From Pleodorina starrii (taxonomy: Eukaryota > Chlorophyta > Chlorophyceae > Chlamydomonadales > Volvocaceae): a DNA stretch of 64,000 nt. The translations under genes and the position numbers were made by a program. The notes below the pieces were generated by a model that saw only the letters and a program-made list of their open reading frames with translations, was not told the DNA's origin and did no database searches. Location: assembly GCA_030267565.1 (NCBI GenBank), contig BRXU01000001.1, forward strand, positions 5,270,001 to 5,334,000, in the 5' to 3' direction. This document shows, piece by piece, positions 49,034 through 60,000 of this stretch (the stretch's first letter is position 1; each line of letters opens with the position of its first letter).

Positions 49034-52000
49034 TCAGTAATCTTCCTTCTGGGGCCAGTCCAGGAATGTGCCGCCCAGGTGCGTGCCGGGGTCCGGGTAC
49101 GGCCGGTGCCACTCGCCGCCGCTCTGCGGATCGCCGTAGGGCAGTTCCACGGTGTTGGTCCAGGGGTGCGCGCACAGCAGCATGCCCTTGTCCGTCACGT
49201 TGAGGCCGCAGCAGGGCGCCTGCGGCCGGTAGGACTTGGGCGGGAAGCTGCGCGGCTGGCCGTAGCGCAGCGTCCACTCAAAGCCCTTGTTGATCATGTC
49301 TGCGGCAGGGGCAGCGGGTGCGGAAATAGTATACCGGTATACTGGGACGATGGAACAGCGGCGTCTTTAGCGAGCGGCAGGGGCAGGGGGAGATGGCGGC
49401 GGTGACGGCCGCGGTCCTGCGGTCCCGGGGAGACGGTATTGTACATCAGTGCACGTGAGCAGAGGCAGACCCTTCGCGGAAGAAGGGATGGACCCGGATC
49501 CGGAGCGCCTGGTTCAGAGGTGCATTGCGTTCGCGAGAAAGCACAGCGCGATCAACGCAAGACCAAAGTTGGACAGTGTGTGTATCTGTAGCGCAAAGCC
49601 GAAACGAAGTTGAAGTTCTCCAGGCAAAGGCTTCGTATGCAGTGCAGTGCATTGCGCTGCCGCAGGGCGCTTGGAGCACACCGCCCGATAACGGACATCA
49701 CGCACCTGACGCGCGCTGCTGCAGCACGGCCGCGCTGGCCACGTACGGAAAGCCGTACTCGACCTGGATCTGCTTTGCGGTCATGCCGCTGAGCTTGGTG
49801 AGGCACTGGCGCATCTGCGGGTCGTAGTTCTTGCCGATGCGGCCATTCTCCACATAGCACCGATAGTCTAGCACCACCATGGGGTTGATGGACCGCCGTA
49901 TCTGTGCGCGGCGGATCTTGAACGCCACGTTTCCGCCCCACCTGCAGCCACCGCCACAGCAGTGATAGGATGCGCGTTCCGCGATGAAGCATGGTAACCA
50001 GGAAGAATGCATAGAAGGTTAAAACAAGGGTGATCCGCGTTTCACAAGCTGGGGCCCCATACGGGGCCTTGCGATGAGGGGGGCGCAAAGGGCCTGCCGG
50101 CGCAACCTCAACGGGCTTGCCGTAGGCCCGTAGCAGTGGCAGCAGCCGTAACCAGCCGTTCAGCACAGGCGTGCGGGGCGTGCCGCGCCGCAACACGGGT
50201 ACAACAACACAACACGGGTACACAGCACGGCGCCAAGTTGCGCGGAGGCAGCTTAGGCGAGCGCGGACAGAATAAAACCTCGTGTCCTCAAGACGCACTG
50301 TCAGCGCGCGCAGCACATTTTCACCCCTCCTTCCCGCTCCAACGCTCCCCTAGACAGGCACACCCGGCCCGACGAAGAACCCGCGCCGCCCACCAACCCG
50401 GTCCCCGCCCGGCTGGGACTGCCGCATCCGTTGGCCATCACCGCCTCCCTTCCCTCCCTGCGCCTCGTTGTCCCTGCTACTCACAGTCCGCGCCAGCAGC
50501 CCTCCTGGCCCCCCGGCTTTCCCCCCGGCCCCAGGGCCCTTCCGACCCGATTCCACTGCCCGCTCCCTCCCATCCCGCTGCTCACTTGATGACCATGTTC
50601 TTTTGTGTGCCCGGCAGGAAGATCGAATCCATGGCGCAGTTCACCCAGCTAAACTGCAGCGCCTGCAGGTTGTCGATGAGCTTGATCTGGCCGTCCTCCG
50701 TCATAAACACGTTCTGGGAGTGGCGGTCGCACTGGCTGGTCAGCAGGTCGTACAGCGCGGCGCGCACCACGCGCGTCTTGTTCAGCCGCTCGCCCATCAC
50801 CGCCTTCAGACTGCCCGTCACGAAGCTGCGCGTGCGCTTGTAGGAGATCTGGTTGAGGCTCAGGCCCTCCGCGCGCTCCATCCACAGCCCGTCCCACCAT
50901 ACGTGCAGGCCGTGGCCAGGCACGACCGCGTTGACGCGACCGGGCCACACCTGGGGCCGTATGGGGGGGGGGCGCGGTCGGTTGGCCAGGGGTCCGGTGA
51001 GGAGGTCGGTCAGACGGGCGGTCGGCCAGGCGGGCGGGTGAGTGGGGAGGTGAGTGGGTGAATGGCGGGGCGTGCGGAGGGCGGGCGCCAGGAGGCGCAT
51101 GAGGCGCAGCGCAGTGCAGCGCGGCGGGAAGGGCTGTGGGGATGTCTGGATAGCGGATAGCCCGGGAGGCGGGGAGGGGGCAGAGGGAGGGAGCATGCGG
51201 CTGCACCCGCATCCCCACGCCCCCGCAGGCAGCCCACCTTGATGGTTACGTCCATGAGTCCGCACTCCTCCATGACCTTCTGCTGCGCCAGCAGGAACTG
51301 CACCGCCTTGGCGCCCTCGCCCGTGTTGGAGCAGCGCCAGGAGAAGGTGCCGTGCACCTTGTCGATGGGCATGCACCACACCTTGACCACCGCGCGCTTG
51401 CCGGTGCGGGGTGTCTCCGGAAGATCTTCGTGCGCGGGGCAGGGCGGGGCGGGGAGGGGCATGGCGGGGAGGGCGTGTGCTGTGGCTCAGCAGCCGAGCC
51501 GCGTCGGCGCAACGACTCAATGGCGCAGGACCGGTGCAGCACAGGACCGCCAATCCAGGGCGTCGAGGCGAGGACTCTGATGAGGCCGGCTACGTGTCCG
51601 GATGAGCAGCAGCGCGGCCTGGCCAGCACCTTGTGACGTTCCAGACCCCTAAACGTTCCAGACTCGGGCTGCCGACCCCCCCGCCGCCTGGGGCTGCCCT
51701 CTGCTGGATCGTCCGCCCAGCTCCCGAGGCCCGTGATCGTCATACAACTGCGGGGCCGCGATCCAGAGCTGACAAGCGCCGCGAACCACCGCGTCAAAGC
51801 CTCCCCGCGGCTGAACCGCACGCCAGCAGTCCCCGCTTGCAGCTGGCCGGTTCCCCGTTGCGCCACAGCCGCGGGTCAAGCCGCTGCCGGATGCACGCCC
51901 GTCCAACCATCCAACCAGGCCTGGCCCCAGCCCGGGCTGAGCTGAGGCAGGACTGCTGCGGCCTGCTGGCCCGGCCCTTAAGCCGGCCGTGAGCAAGGTG

Positions 52001-53287
52001 GCTTAAGCCGGCCGTGAGCAAGGTGGGGCTGCCTCATATATAGCCCATGTGCGGATGGGGTGGATGGGGTTTGTTACCAGTATGTTGGTGCCGGGGCCGT
52101 CGCGCCCACCGCGCAGCGCGCACGACATGGGAGCTTGAGCCAAGCGGATGAGGGGTAAAGTGACCGCCATTCAGCACAAAGCAGCTCGCGAGCCATGCCA
52201 TGCCACGGCACGGCACGGCACGGCACGGCGCAGCGCCGCTCCTCTACTCAACAGAGCCACTCCTCCTCAGTGCATGCAGCCACACGGCCTGGGCAGCCCC
52301 GGCAGACAGCTCACGGCCCGCCTCCCGCCGTCCTTACGGCCCCTGAGGACGAGCCGCCGCACAGGCCACCCGCACGTGACAGCCCCCGGCAGGAGAACTT
52401 ACCGACCCACGGGACGGCGCCACGCCCTTCCCACCCACTCTGGATCCGGGCCCCGGTTCGCCACCGTCGCCTCCGTCCCATCGCCGCGACAACCCACATT
52501 TTATTTACTCCCTCCCACCCGGTCCTCAGTCCGCAGCCCGCGGTCCGCGCCCACCTGCCAGGAAGAGCCACTCGGGCGACGCGCCCACCTCGGCACGGAG
52601 CTCCTGCCCGTGCGCCGCCGTGACCACGCCCTGCAGCGGGTCGATCTGCGTGTCGCAGCCGTAGCACTCCGTGCAATTGGGTTTCACGGATTTCTTCCAG
52701 ATCTCCTCCTTCAGCGGCATGATTCGAAATTGGAAGTCGGGCGGCACGTACATGGCCTCCGAAACCTTTTCGAGGAGGGCCCGGCCGGCCCCGCCCGCCG
52801 TGCGCGCCACCGCCGACCCGAGCGCGTCCAGCCCCGCCGGGTCACCTGCTGAAGTGTCTACGACGGATTCTGAGGGGGATGCGGTAGAGCCTCCAAGCTG
52901 CGCCTTGTCGGCGGTGCTGCGGTAAGAGCCCTGGGCCAGCAGTCGCCGGCCGCTGGGCCTGCCCGTGTGGCATTTTTGGCAGAGGTAACAGTCGTCGATG
53001 TGCGGTAGGGGCTCCTGGGGGATCGGGATGGCGACGCAGGTGGGTATGGACCGGGCGCGAGACGAGCGGTCACAGGTTGCAGCGAGACGGCGGGGCGTCA
53101 ACGGCATGACGTGACATGGATATGGCTCAAGCCCGGTGCCAGCAGTCTTCCCGCACTTTATACGTAAGCATTGATCACTCCTTACCGAAACTGCTGCGGC
53201 GCATAGAAGGATCCAGAGCGAGGCCAGCGACCACAGTGCTCCACGCAACGGCGCGACCATCCCGCAGCCGCCTGCCATACCAGCCAT
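49034..53287 (-). CDS. Secreted or lumenal protein with PI3/4-kinase/FAM20-like fold
   Basis: Exons 53287-52555, 51425-51238, 50950-50586, 49941-49706, 49299-49034; 1,788 nt, 595 residues, all in phase. A signal peptide (hydrophobic LWSLASLWILLCAAAVSV) leads into a Cys-rich segment with CxxC pairs (CYLCQKC, CTECYGC) and N-glycosylation sequons. The kinase-like core shows GKRAVVKVW (beta-3 Lys), hinge WMERAEGLSLN, catalytic loop CDRHSQNVFMTEDGQ and metal motif KLIDN instead of DFG. The DRHxxN...IDN arrangement is that of PI3/PI4 kinases and resembles secretory-pathway FAM20 kinases (DRHxxE). A Cys-containing C-terminal domain (KSYRPQAPCCGLNVTDKG) follows. Substrate unknown; with a signal peptide, a Golgi or extracellular protein kinase is more likely than a lipid kinase. 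Intron 1 is 1.1 kb. Confidence 0.8.
52198..52232. repeat. CGGCA microsatellite in kinase intron 1
   Basis: Seven or so CGGCA units in tandem within the 1.1-kb first intron of the secreted-kinase gene. Confidence 0.7.
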
Positions 53288-53683
53288 CTGTCGCTATAAT
53301 TAATGATCACTCATGATGTCACTCTGTATTCTACAGGTGGCAAATGCAGACCAGCGCCTATGCTGCTGCCCTCCAGCAGTTGCGCGTGGTTGACGACTGA
53401 AGGATAGTTAGTTTGTCAATCACAGATAGACGTTGCAATATTGGGAAGCTCTTATGTTATCCGTATTATAAAAACTAACATATCAAGATGTCGTTCTTGC
53501 AGCCTCGGCGAATTTCCCCGTACGATTTCGGTTGTCGTCGTGATGGGCGAGGCCGTCGTGATGGACTGCTGCAGTGCTCAGCCACACTACGCACGCAGTA
53601 CTGCACATTATTTGCAAGCAAGGGGTTTGTGTCGGCCTCCTTGAAGCCAGAAAAAGGGCACTGGGCAAGGCTTCTCAGTTTCA
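53288..53683. other. AT-rich intergenic DNA
   Basis: Lies upstream of the secreted-kinase start and before the palindrome. No gene recognised. Confidence 0.4.
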
Positions 53684-53748
53684 GGAAACTAGGCGTCTTA
53701 CCTGCATCGCCATTGTATTTGGCGATGCAGGTGAGACGCCTAGTTTCC
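53684..53748. repeat. Long palindrome, 29-bp arms
   Basis: Arms 53684-53712 and 53720-53748 are inverted copies with a single mismatch, separated by a 7-nt loop. The DNA or its transcript can form a stable hairpin. It lies just outside the left end of the first inverted-repeat element. Confidence 0.9.
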
Positions 53749-53982
53749 ATTGCATACGTTTGTTCGGGGTCTCGGGCGGGGTCTCAGGCGGTCTCACCCC
53801 TTTCGATGAGTACGGTACCTCGGGTAAACGCGGGTTCCTTCGTTCACTGAAAGGAGAATGAACGTTCACTGAACCTGCACTGAACGCTCACCGTGAACGT
53901 TCAGTAAGGTTCACCGTTCAGGCCCTTGTACTGCAAGCAAAGCGAAAACAACGTCCTTTTGTGCTTTTGAGTAGCTGCCTAT

Positions 53983-54573
53983 TTGACCAAAGCTGCTGTG
54001 GCACATATAACGAACCGATACAAGGCCAAGCAGTTATGTGAATACCTTTTATGTGCGCGGGAACAGCGCTGGAGCATGCGTGCCGTACTATTTTCCAAAA
54101 TAGTACGACCTACAGGCGCACCGGTCCCTCACCATGATTCGGCACTCCCGAATGAGTTTATCTGCCGGCTAGTTCTGCATAAAGTCAACGTGGATCTTGA
54201 CAAAGCGCTGCTGCTTCTCGACAAGCAATGGCCGGCCGTGCATCCTCAGACAATTTATTTCGTCGGGTCCGGCATTTCGTTTGATGCACCTGCAGCTGCG
54301 GCCATCATTGCGTATTTGGAAGACGGGAGTAACATTGACGTCGGCCACCTGGCGGACGCACTGTGCCAACTCCTAGCGATATTCACAGACGCGAAGAAAT
54401 CCCCGGATGGCAGCATGTATCTCCAGGATGCGGCGTGCAAATCCGCTGACTCTGCCCGTGAGGTCCTATTCGCACAAGCTCGTGAAGCCCTGCTGGTGAC
54501 AAACGGTAGGCTCGGCGGGTATGAAGATCTCATGGAGACACCGTCGGTCGATACGAACTCTAACGTAACGTGA
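53983..54573 (+). CDS. Repeat-encoded protein of unknown function
   Basis: Open frame of about 196 codons beginning with a non-ATG codon; the first ATG is at 54076. The segment before that ATG (RYKAKQLCEYLLCAREQRW) is also conserved in the 10-kb copy, so translation or splicing may start further upstream. Visible features: basic N-terminal half, LDKALLLLDKQW, then IYFVGSGISFDAPAAAAIIAYLEDG and HLADALCQLLAIF, predicted helical. Silent differences relative to the decayed copy suggest it was once selected as protein. I do not recognise the family. Confidence 0.5.
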   Translation: MTKAAVAHITNRYKAKQLCEYLLCAREQRWSMRAVLFSKIVRPTGAPVPHHDSALPNEFICRLVLHKVNVDLDKALLLLDKQWPAVHPQTIYFVGSGISFDAPAAAAIIAYLEDGSNIDVGHLADALCQLLAIFTDAKKSPDGSMYLQDAACKSADSAREVLFAQAREALLVTNGRLGGYEDLMETPSVDTNSNVT

Positions 54574-54603
54574 CATGCTGTAATCCTTAGGGTTTAGGGT
54601 TTT

Positions 54604-54806
54604 CGGTCAATCAACGCCGCCCGCTCCACGGCGGCACACGCGTGGCTGCTGGAGTGCGCGAGTGTGCCTGCTCGGGAACCCATCACCCTGCCGGGGCGCA
54701 CAGAGTCGGCGTGGCTGCCGGGGCTGGCGGCCCGGCCGCAGCGTGAAGCCGTTCCGCTTGCTGTGGCCTTTGCGGCACCACCCCCGTCGGCGCCGTCGAG
54801 CTGAGC
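54604..54806 (+). other. GC-rich coding-like segment inside element A, possible captured exon
   Basis: One frame reads INAARSTAAHAWLLECASVP, then LPGRTESAWLPGLA and EAVPLAVAFAAP before TGA. Its GC content and codon style match host genes rather than the rest of the element. This could be a captured host 3' exon (Pack-type cargo) or a chance frame. It is preceded by a single TTTAGGG-like motif. Confidence 0.3.
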
Positions 54807-55503
54807 GATTGTGCGTGTTTGTGCGATTGTGCGTGTGCGTGTGTGTACGGTGCAGTTGGGGGCACGCGACACGGGCGGGGCAAGGCGGGGGAGCCCGCCG
54901 ACACCCCTGTACATGGGTGCACGCAGTGCCACACAACTTCCCCCACTTCCCCCGCTGCTTGGGGGGCTCGGCGACCGGTTAATGCGGGCCGGCGCCCGCA
55001 CGCCGCGGTTATTCGGGGTGCTACACAAGTGCAAAGGGTGGTGGGGCGTAACGTACGGCTTTGACGAACGTTCACTGAGCACTCAGTGAACGTTCCCCGT
55101 GACTGTTCGCTGAACATTCAGTGAACGTTCAGCGAACAGTCACCAGTCGTTCACGTCGTGAACGGAAACACCCGCGCTTACGGTACCCTAAGTAGTGGTT
55201 TCGATAACAGTTGGTTACGCAAGTACATCTCAGTGGGCAGCGCAGAGACGCAGAGTATGACATGAAGTGCGAATGGTGGCTATTAAGGAATGCTTATGAA
55301 CTGAATCCTGGGGCTTCTCCTGGGGGTTCTGTCGGGCAAGACCGTGGATCGGCAGGGCGCTTCGACCGCCGGATTTGCCCGAACCCACCTCGCCCTGCAA
55401 CGCGTCCACGAGGACGTCGCCATTGAAACTGTCAACGAAACCAAGCTTGTGCGTGGTTGTGGATGCCGCCTTGTATCCACACACTCTGGCCGCTCGGGCG
55501 GCC

Positions 55504-55556
55504 ATTCTGCACTGCAAGCTGCACGATAGGCTATCGTGCAGCTTGCAGTGCAGAAT
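55504..55556. repeat. Near-perfect palindrome, 26-bp arms, one-base centre
   Basis: Arms 55504-55529 and 55531-55556 are exact inverted copies around a single G. Extreme cruciform or hairpin potential in the middle of element B. Confidence 0.92.
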
Positions 55557-55976
55557 CGTCGATAGGCCTCCCATGGTCAGAATTTCCACAGCACCCAGCT
55601 TGCTCTTGCGCCCCTTACGCTCGCCGGCAGGCTCGCTGACGCCTCCCCTTGAGTTCCCAGCTGTGGCACTGGCGCACACAGGCCCATAGCCCCCGCTCGT
55701 TCCATCCGATCACGGCCGAAGTACCTCCCGGTGTGAGCGACGTAATGATGCCGACACGATCCGGGTGGTTTTTGGTTGTAACCGTCTTGCCGGGACGCTT
55801 CGCGGGGGAACTGGAAGTCCGGCTGGGACGCCGAAGCCCCAGCATGCGAAAGGCGACGCTTGGCTAGGTTGATCGCTTCCTGTGTTCACAAACACCGAAA
55901 CCATTTGGGCGTTTCCTACCTAGCGCAAGAACGTAAACAGCTAAATTGATTACTCTGCCCAGCTCTTGCCCCGCGG

Positions 55977-56174
55977 TCACATGGCCAACCACATCTCGCG
56001 GATTTCTACACGAAACTCCGTGGTATCAATGGCGTCGCCATCGTTCGACCAGAAGTCATCCGAATAGTCCTCAATGGCAGCGAACGAAATGCCTGGTAGC
56101 TCCTCGTCCGAGGTAACGTATCCTCCTTCCGTTACCGCCGCCCTCTTTGTTAACGCCAAATTCGTCGCTATCAC
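55977..56174 (-). pseudogene. Acidic coding fragment at the right end of element B
   Basis: A frame running inward from the right terminal repeat gives an acidic peptide (EDYSDDFWSNDGDAIDTTEF) before a stop. A separate minus frame at 55615-55845 has KTVTTKNHPDRVGIITSLTP. These may be remains of a transposase or another element gene, with frames broken between them. No family recognised. Confidence 0.35.
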
Positions 56175-56248
56175 TCCTTAATAGCGACCATTCGCACTTC
56201 ATGTCATCCCCTGCGTCTCTGCGCTCTCCACTGAGATGTACTTGCGTA

Positions 56249-57041
56249 TACTTGTGTATGCTTGCGGAAGGTACCGATAGTCTCCAGAACTGGAGCGCGC
56301 ATCCTCCATTTACACAGAAATATTTTTTATTTTTAGAATTTGTGCATGTATGTTGTGTTAACCGTTTTGTAGGCCCTTGTGTTTTGCTTCGTCCCGCCTT
56401 TCCTTAGCGGCACATCGTGAAATGCGGCGCGTTTTTCATAAGTATTAAGCGCTCTGCGCAATTTCCATTTGGCAATAAATAGAATTGTGAGACAAGCAGG
56501 ATTTAGGAAGATTGGATCTCTCACTTTCTCACTAGAAGCCTCCCCCCCACCGATTCTGAACGGGAGGGAACCTGAGGGAACGGGCAATCCTACGGCTACA
56601 GGGCAGGGCCCCCCTGGATGCTTCGCGCAGGTGCCCGCGCCCCAAAAAATACTCAAAAGTGTTGTCACTCTCAGAGGAATTGTGGTTTAATGAGCAGTTG
56701 AGCCGAGACTCTTGTTATGTCGTCAATTTATTCTGCGATCACTCGGCAACTAAACTTAAACATTAAGCGCGTATTGGTTAATGCATGTTAATGCAGTTTA
56801 TTAGGCTACGCCACAGTGGCTGCTCCACCGTTCCAAAGCGAGCGAGCCCGCCAGGCTGAATGTAACACACTGTTCGCCACTGGCTACAATGGCTGCCTGC
56901 GTTTATGTCGGGGCTGATGACCCATAGTCAAATTACTGAGGAAACCGCTGGCAGGCTCCCGTCCCACTCCTGCTGAAACAATTTGTGGCGAACATCTCGT
57001 GGCACACACACCTTGGCGCGCGCACTGCGCTCTGAAGCGCC
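56249..57041. other. AT-rich intergenic DNA upstream of the large hydrolase gene
   Basis: AT-rich tracts near 56310-56350 and 56700-56790. No gene; presumed promoter region for the 57042 start, without a clear TATA box near it. Confidence 0.4.
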
Positions 57042-60000
57042 ATGGGAGGAGTTCCTGCAACCCCTGACGAACCAATCCAGGATGGGCATGCAAAGCTGGC
57101 CCCCGTTGTCCTCAACCTCTCCGTCGTATTGCCGTACATGCAGTACCGCAAGAAGCTGCGCTAGTGAGTTGGGAAAGGGGGCATCTGCGTGGCATGTACA
57201 CAGGGGAAGTTGAGTGCGCGTGTGCAAGCCCGCACGCGGGGCTCAACACGTCACAGTCATGTCATGTCACGTCACGGCAAGGCCCAGGCCTAGCCCACGG
57301 CAGGGTATTTCCCCAAACTCACCCCTCACCACGCGCCCAGCCTCCGTCAGGCACCCACGCCCGCCATGTCCGTGGGCCGTGCCCACCAAGCCCGTCTCAG
57401 AGCCTCCGTCTGACCCTCCCTCCCTCCCTCTCCCTCTCCCTCTGCGATCCCGAAGCCAGTGTCCAGTGCTGAATCGCGTTCGCCTCCGCCCGCCACGCCT
57501 CCCGCCGCACCCCCGCGCCTCTCCCTCCGCGCCTCTCCCTGTTTACTTCTCCCTGTTTGCCCTCCGCAGCTTCAACGGCATGTACACCCCAAGCAACCAG
57601 TACCGTTTGCTGCTGCTGTTGCTGCTCATCTTCCTTCTGTGGACGTTCCAGTCGGCCTTCTTCAAGCGCACTAAGTCGTCGTACAACTTTGGCGTCGTAT
57701 TGTCGCTGTCGTACAGCTTTCCGGCCGGCTGGGCGCCCGCCGCCCTCACCACCGTCCTGCTCAACTGCCTCACCTACGCCGTCATGCTGGTGATAGTGGT
57801 GCTGGTAGCGGTGCACGCCAACAGCAACGACCCATCCATGCAGGCAAGAGCGAGCATGTGCGCGAACCGATCGTGGCACTCGGTCGCAAAACAACCCCCA
57901 GTCCATCCCATTTCACTTCAACTCTTGTTCACTTCACTTCACTTCAAGAGCTGAGACCCCCTGCCTCCAGGTCCACGCCATCATCACCAGCAGCACCTTC
58001 ATGCAGGCAACAGGGAACTTGTGGATAGTCGTGTGACCGGTAAAGAGGACCGGAAAGGATCGTGTCGCCGTTGCATGCAAAGCGCAGCACCGATGACGCC
58101 GGGGATAGCCCCACGTCCCATCGCTGCGGTGCCACCTTTATTGCCCCTCCGTCCCTCCCGCCCCTCCATCCCGGATGCCAGCCAGCCAACCAGCATCGTT
58201 TGACTGCACGCATTGTTTGACTGTCTTACTTGACAAGACTCCCTCCCGTCCCCCTCCCGTCCTGCAGGCCCTGGCCATCATCTGCGTGGTTCTGTTCGCA
58301 GTGGTGCTCAGCCGCCATTCCCGGGTGCCGGACATTGACAGCGCCGCTGACAGCAAAGCCAGCGGCTCGTCCTTCCTGACGCAAGATTTCGTGATGCAGG
58401 TGTGTGTATGTGTGCGTTTGTGTTTGTGGGGGAGATATGTGCACAAGCCGGTTGGTGGGTCGGTGGGTACTGAAGATGATGCCACTCTTTCCCCGTCTCT
58501 CCCTCTTCCTCCCTCTTTTTTTTCTAACTTTCGCGCCCGCCGGCCCGCCCGCCCGCGCCGGCTGGTTGCTACAATGAGTACCGCATTGCACTCTCTCCAT
58601 ATCTCCCTCTCCCGCCCGCCTGCCCTCCCGCCCGCCCGCCCTCGTGTGGCCAGGTGTTTGTATGGATTGCGCTCGCCCACATGGCGCTGCTGGCGACACT
58701 GCGCTGGCTGATGCCCGCACTGCTGCTCCGAAACTGGTCGCTGGTGCGCTGCAAGGTCTCGGAGCGCCGCGACCTGGCCGACCCCGCCGCCGTGGCCTCC
58801 CTCATCGACTTCCCGCCCGGATACAGCCTGGCACCCGAACGGCGAGTGGTCGCCGCCTACGTGCAGTACATTACTCCCTGGTGGGTGGGTGGGTGGGTGG
58901 GTGGGTGGGTGGGTGGCAGATGCTGGGGGCGCCTGCGGCTACAGCTACGTGCGCAGCTCCCGCTCCTCCCTGCGCGGTTACGGTGCTCCGCTGCGGTGCT
59001 TCTTTCTTCTTACCCCGCTGCGCCCCCCGCCCCGCCCCGGCCCGCCCCGCCCTCCCTAGGTGGGCCCCCATGCTGGGCCACTACGAGTCCATCACCTATG
59101 TGGGTGAGGTGGACGAGGCCGGCCACCCCAGCGGCTACGGCGAGTGGCGTGACACGCACTGGCACGGCGAGCACCTGACCGGCTTCTGGCACGCCGGCCT
59201 GCCCACCGGCCCCTTCCGAAGCCGCGAGACGGGCTCCGCCTCGGGCTTCGTCAATCTGCGCATCGCGTACTTTCGGAACCGTGGGGAGGCGCTGCGCAAG
59301 GCGGCCTGCCTGCCGCGACTCGAGCCGGTACGGGGGTCTCGAGCCGGGCGGCGCGGTGGGGAGGTGGTGGGGCGGGCTGGTTGTGGGAATGGGGCGGTGG
59401 TGAAAATGGGGATGGATGGATGGGCGCTTCCGGGCTGCCGTTGGTCTTCCCTAATGCCTTCTCGTAACGTCAGGGTAACGTAATGTAATCCTGACCGTAA
59501 CGCCAGGGTAACGTCTTGCTTGCCTTCCTTAACCCCCGCCCTCTGCCCTCTGACCCTGACCCGCCCCCGCCCCCGCCCCCTTGTGCTCGCATGCAGCTCC
59601 AGTTTGGCATCGTGGCCTGCGAGGTGTCCACCAGCGGCGCCTGGTTCCGGAGCCTGCCGCGCCTGACGGAGCTGCTGCCCCCCGTGGACATTGCTGATGG
59701 GCTGATCGCTGAGGAGGAGGCGGCCATTCAGGAGGGGCGCATCGCACCAGACGTCTCCTTCTACGATAGGGACAGGGACAGGGACAGGCAGGCGGCGCGG
59801 TCGCAGGTGTTCCACGGTGCGGCGGCGGCGCCGCCGCGGTGGAGCGACGGCGGGGGTACGATATTCCGCCGGATGACAGACGACGGCGACGCGACCCGCA
59901 GGGAGCTTGTGCGGCCGCCCGTGTATGTCGTGGCGGCGGCGGCGGCAGCGGCAGCGGCGGCTGACGGCGGGCCGCCGCGGAGCCGCCAACGCGCCGCGTC

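Larger units (their letters stand above)
53808..55198. mobile_element. Inverted-repeat element A (non-autonomous transposon candidate)
   Basis: The ends are related in inverted orientation: GGTACC, then CGCGGGT, then TTCGTTCAC or TTCCGTTCAC inward from both sides. Both subterminal regions (53838-53920 and 55064-55153) are packed with copies of GAACGTTCACTGAA and its variants. A direct TTTCGAT occurs immediately outside each end (53801-53807 and 55199-55205), a candidate 7-bp target duplication. The interior holds the 53983 frame and a GC-rich segment of different character. A fragment of the same element lies at about 9985-10225. No transposase recognised. Confidence 0.6.
55216..56248. mobile_element. 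Inverted-repeat element B with about 75-bp terminal repeats
   Basis: 55216-55292 and 56172-56248 are inverted copies with few differences, beginning TACGCAAGTACATCTCAG. TA lies at both outer edges, so a TA target duplication as in Tc1/mariner elements is possible if the repeats start at CGCAAG. The element is about 1.03 kb. The interior has a perfect palindrome and only broken coding frames, so it is non-autonomous. Confidence 0.75.

Noticed and set aside
54586..54605. Telomere-like TTAGGGTTTAGGGTTTT
   Set aside because: Less than two units, surrounded by element DNA; not a telomere or a convincing interstitial array.
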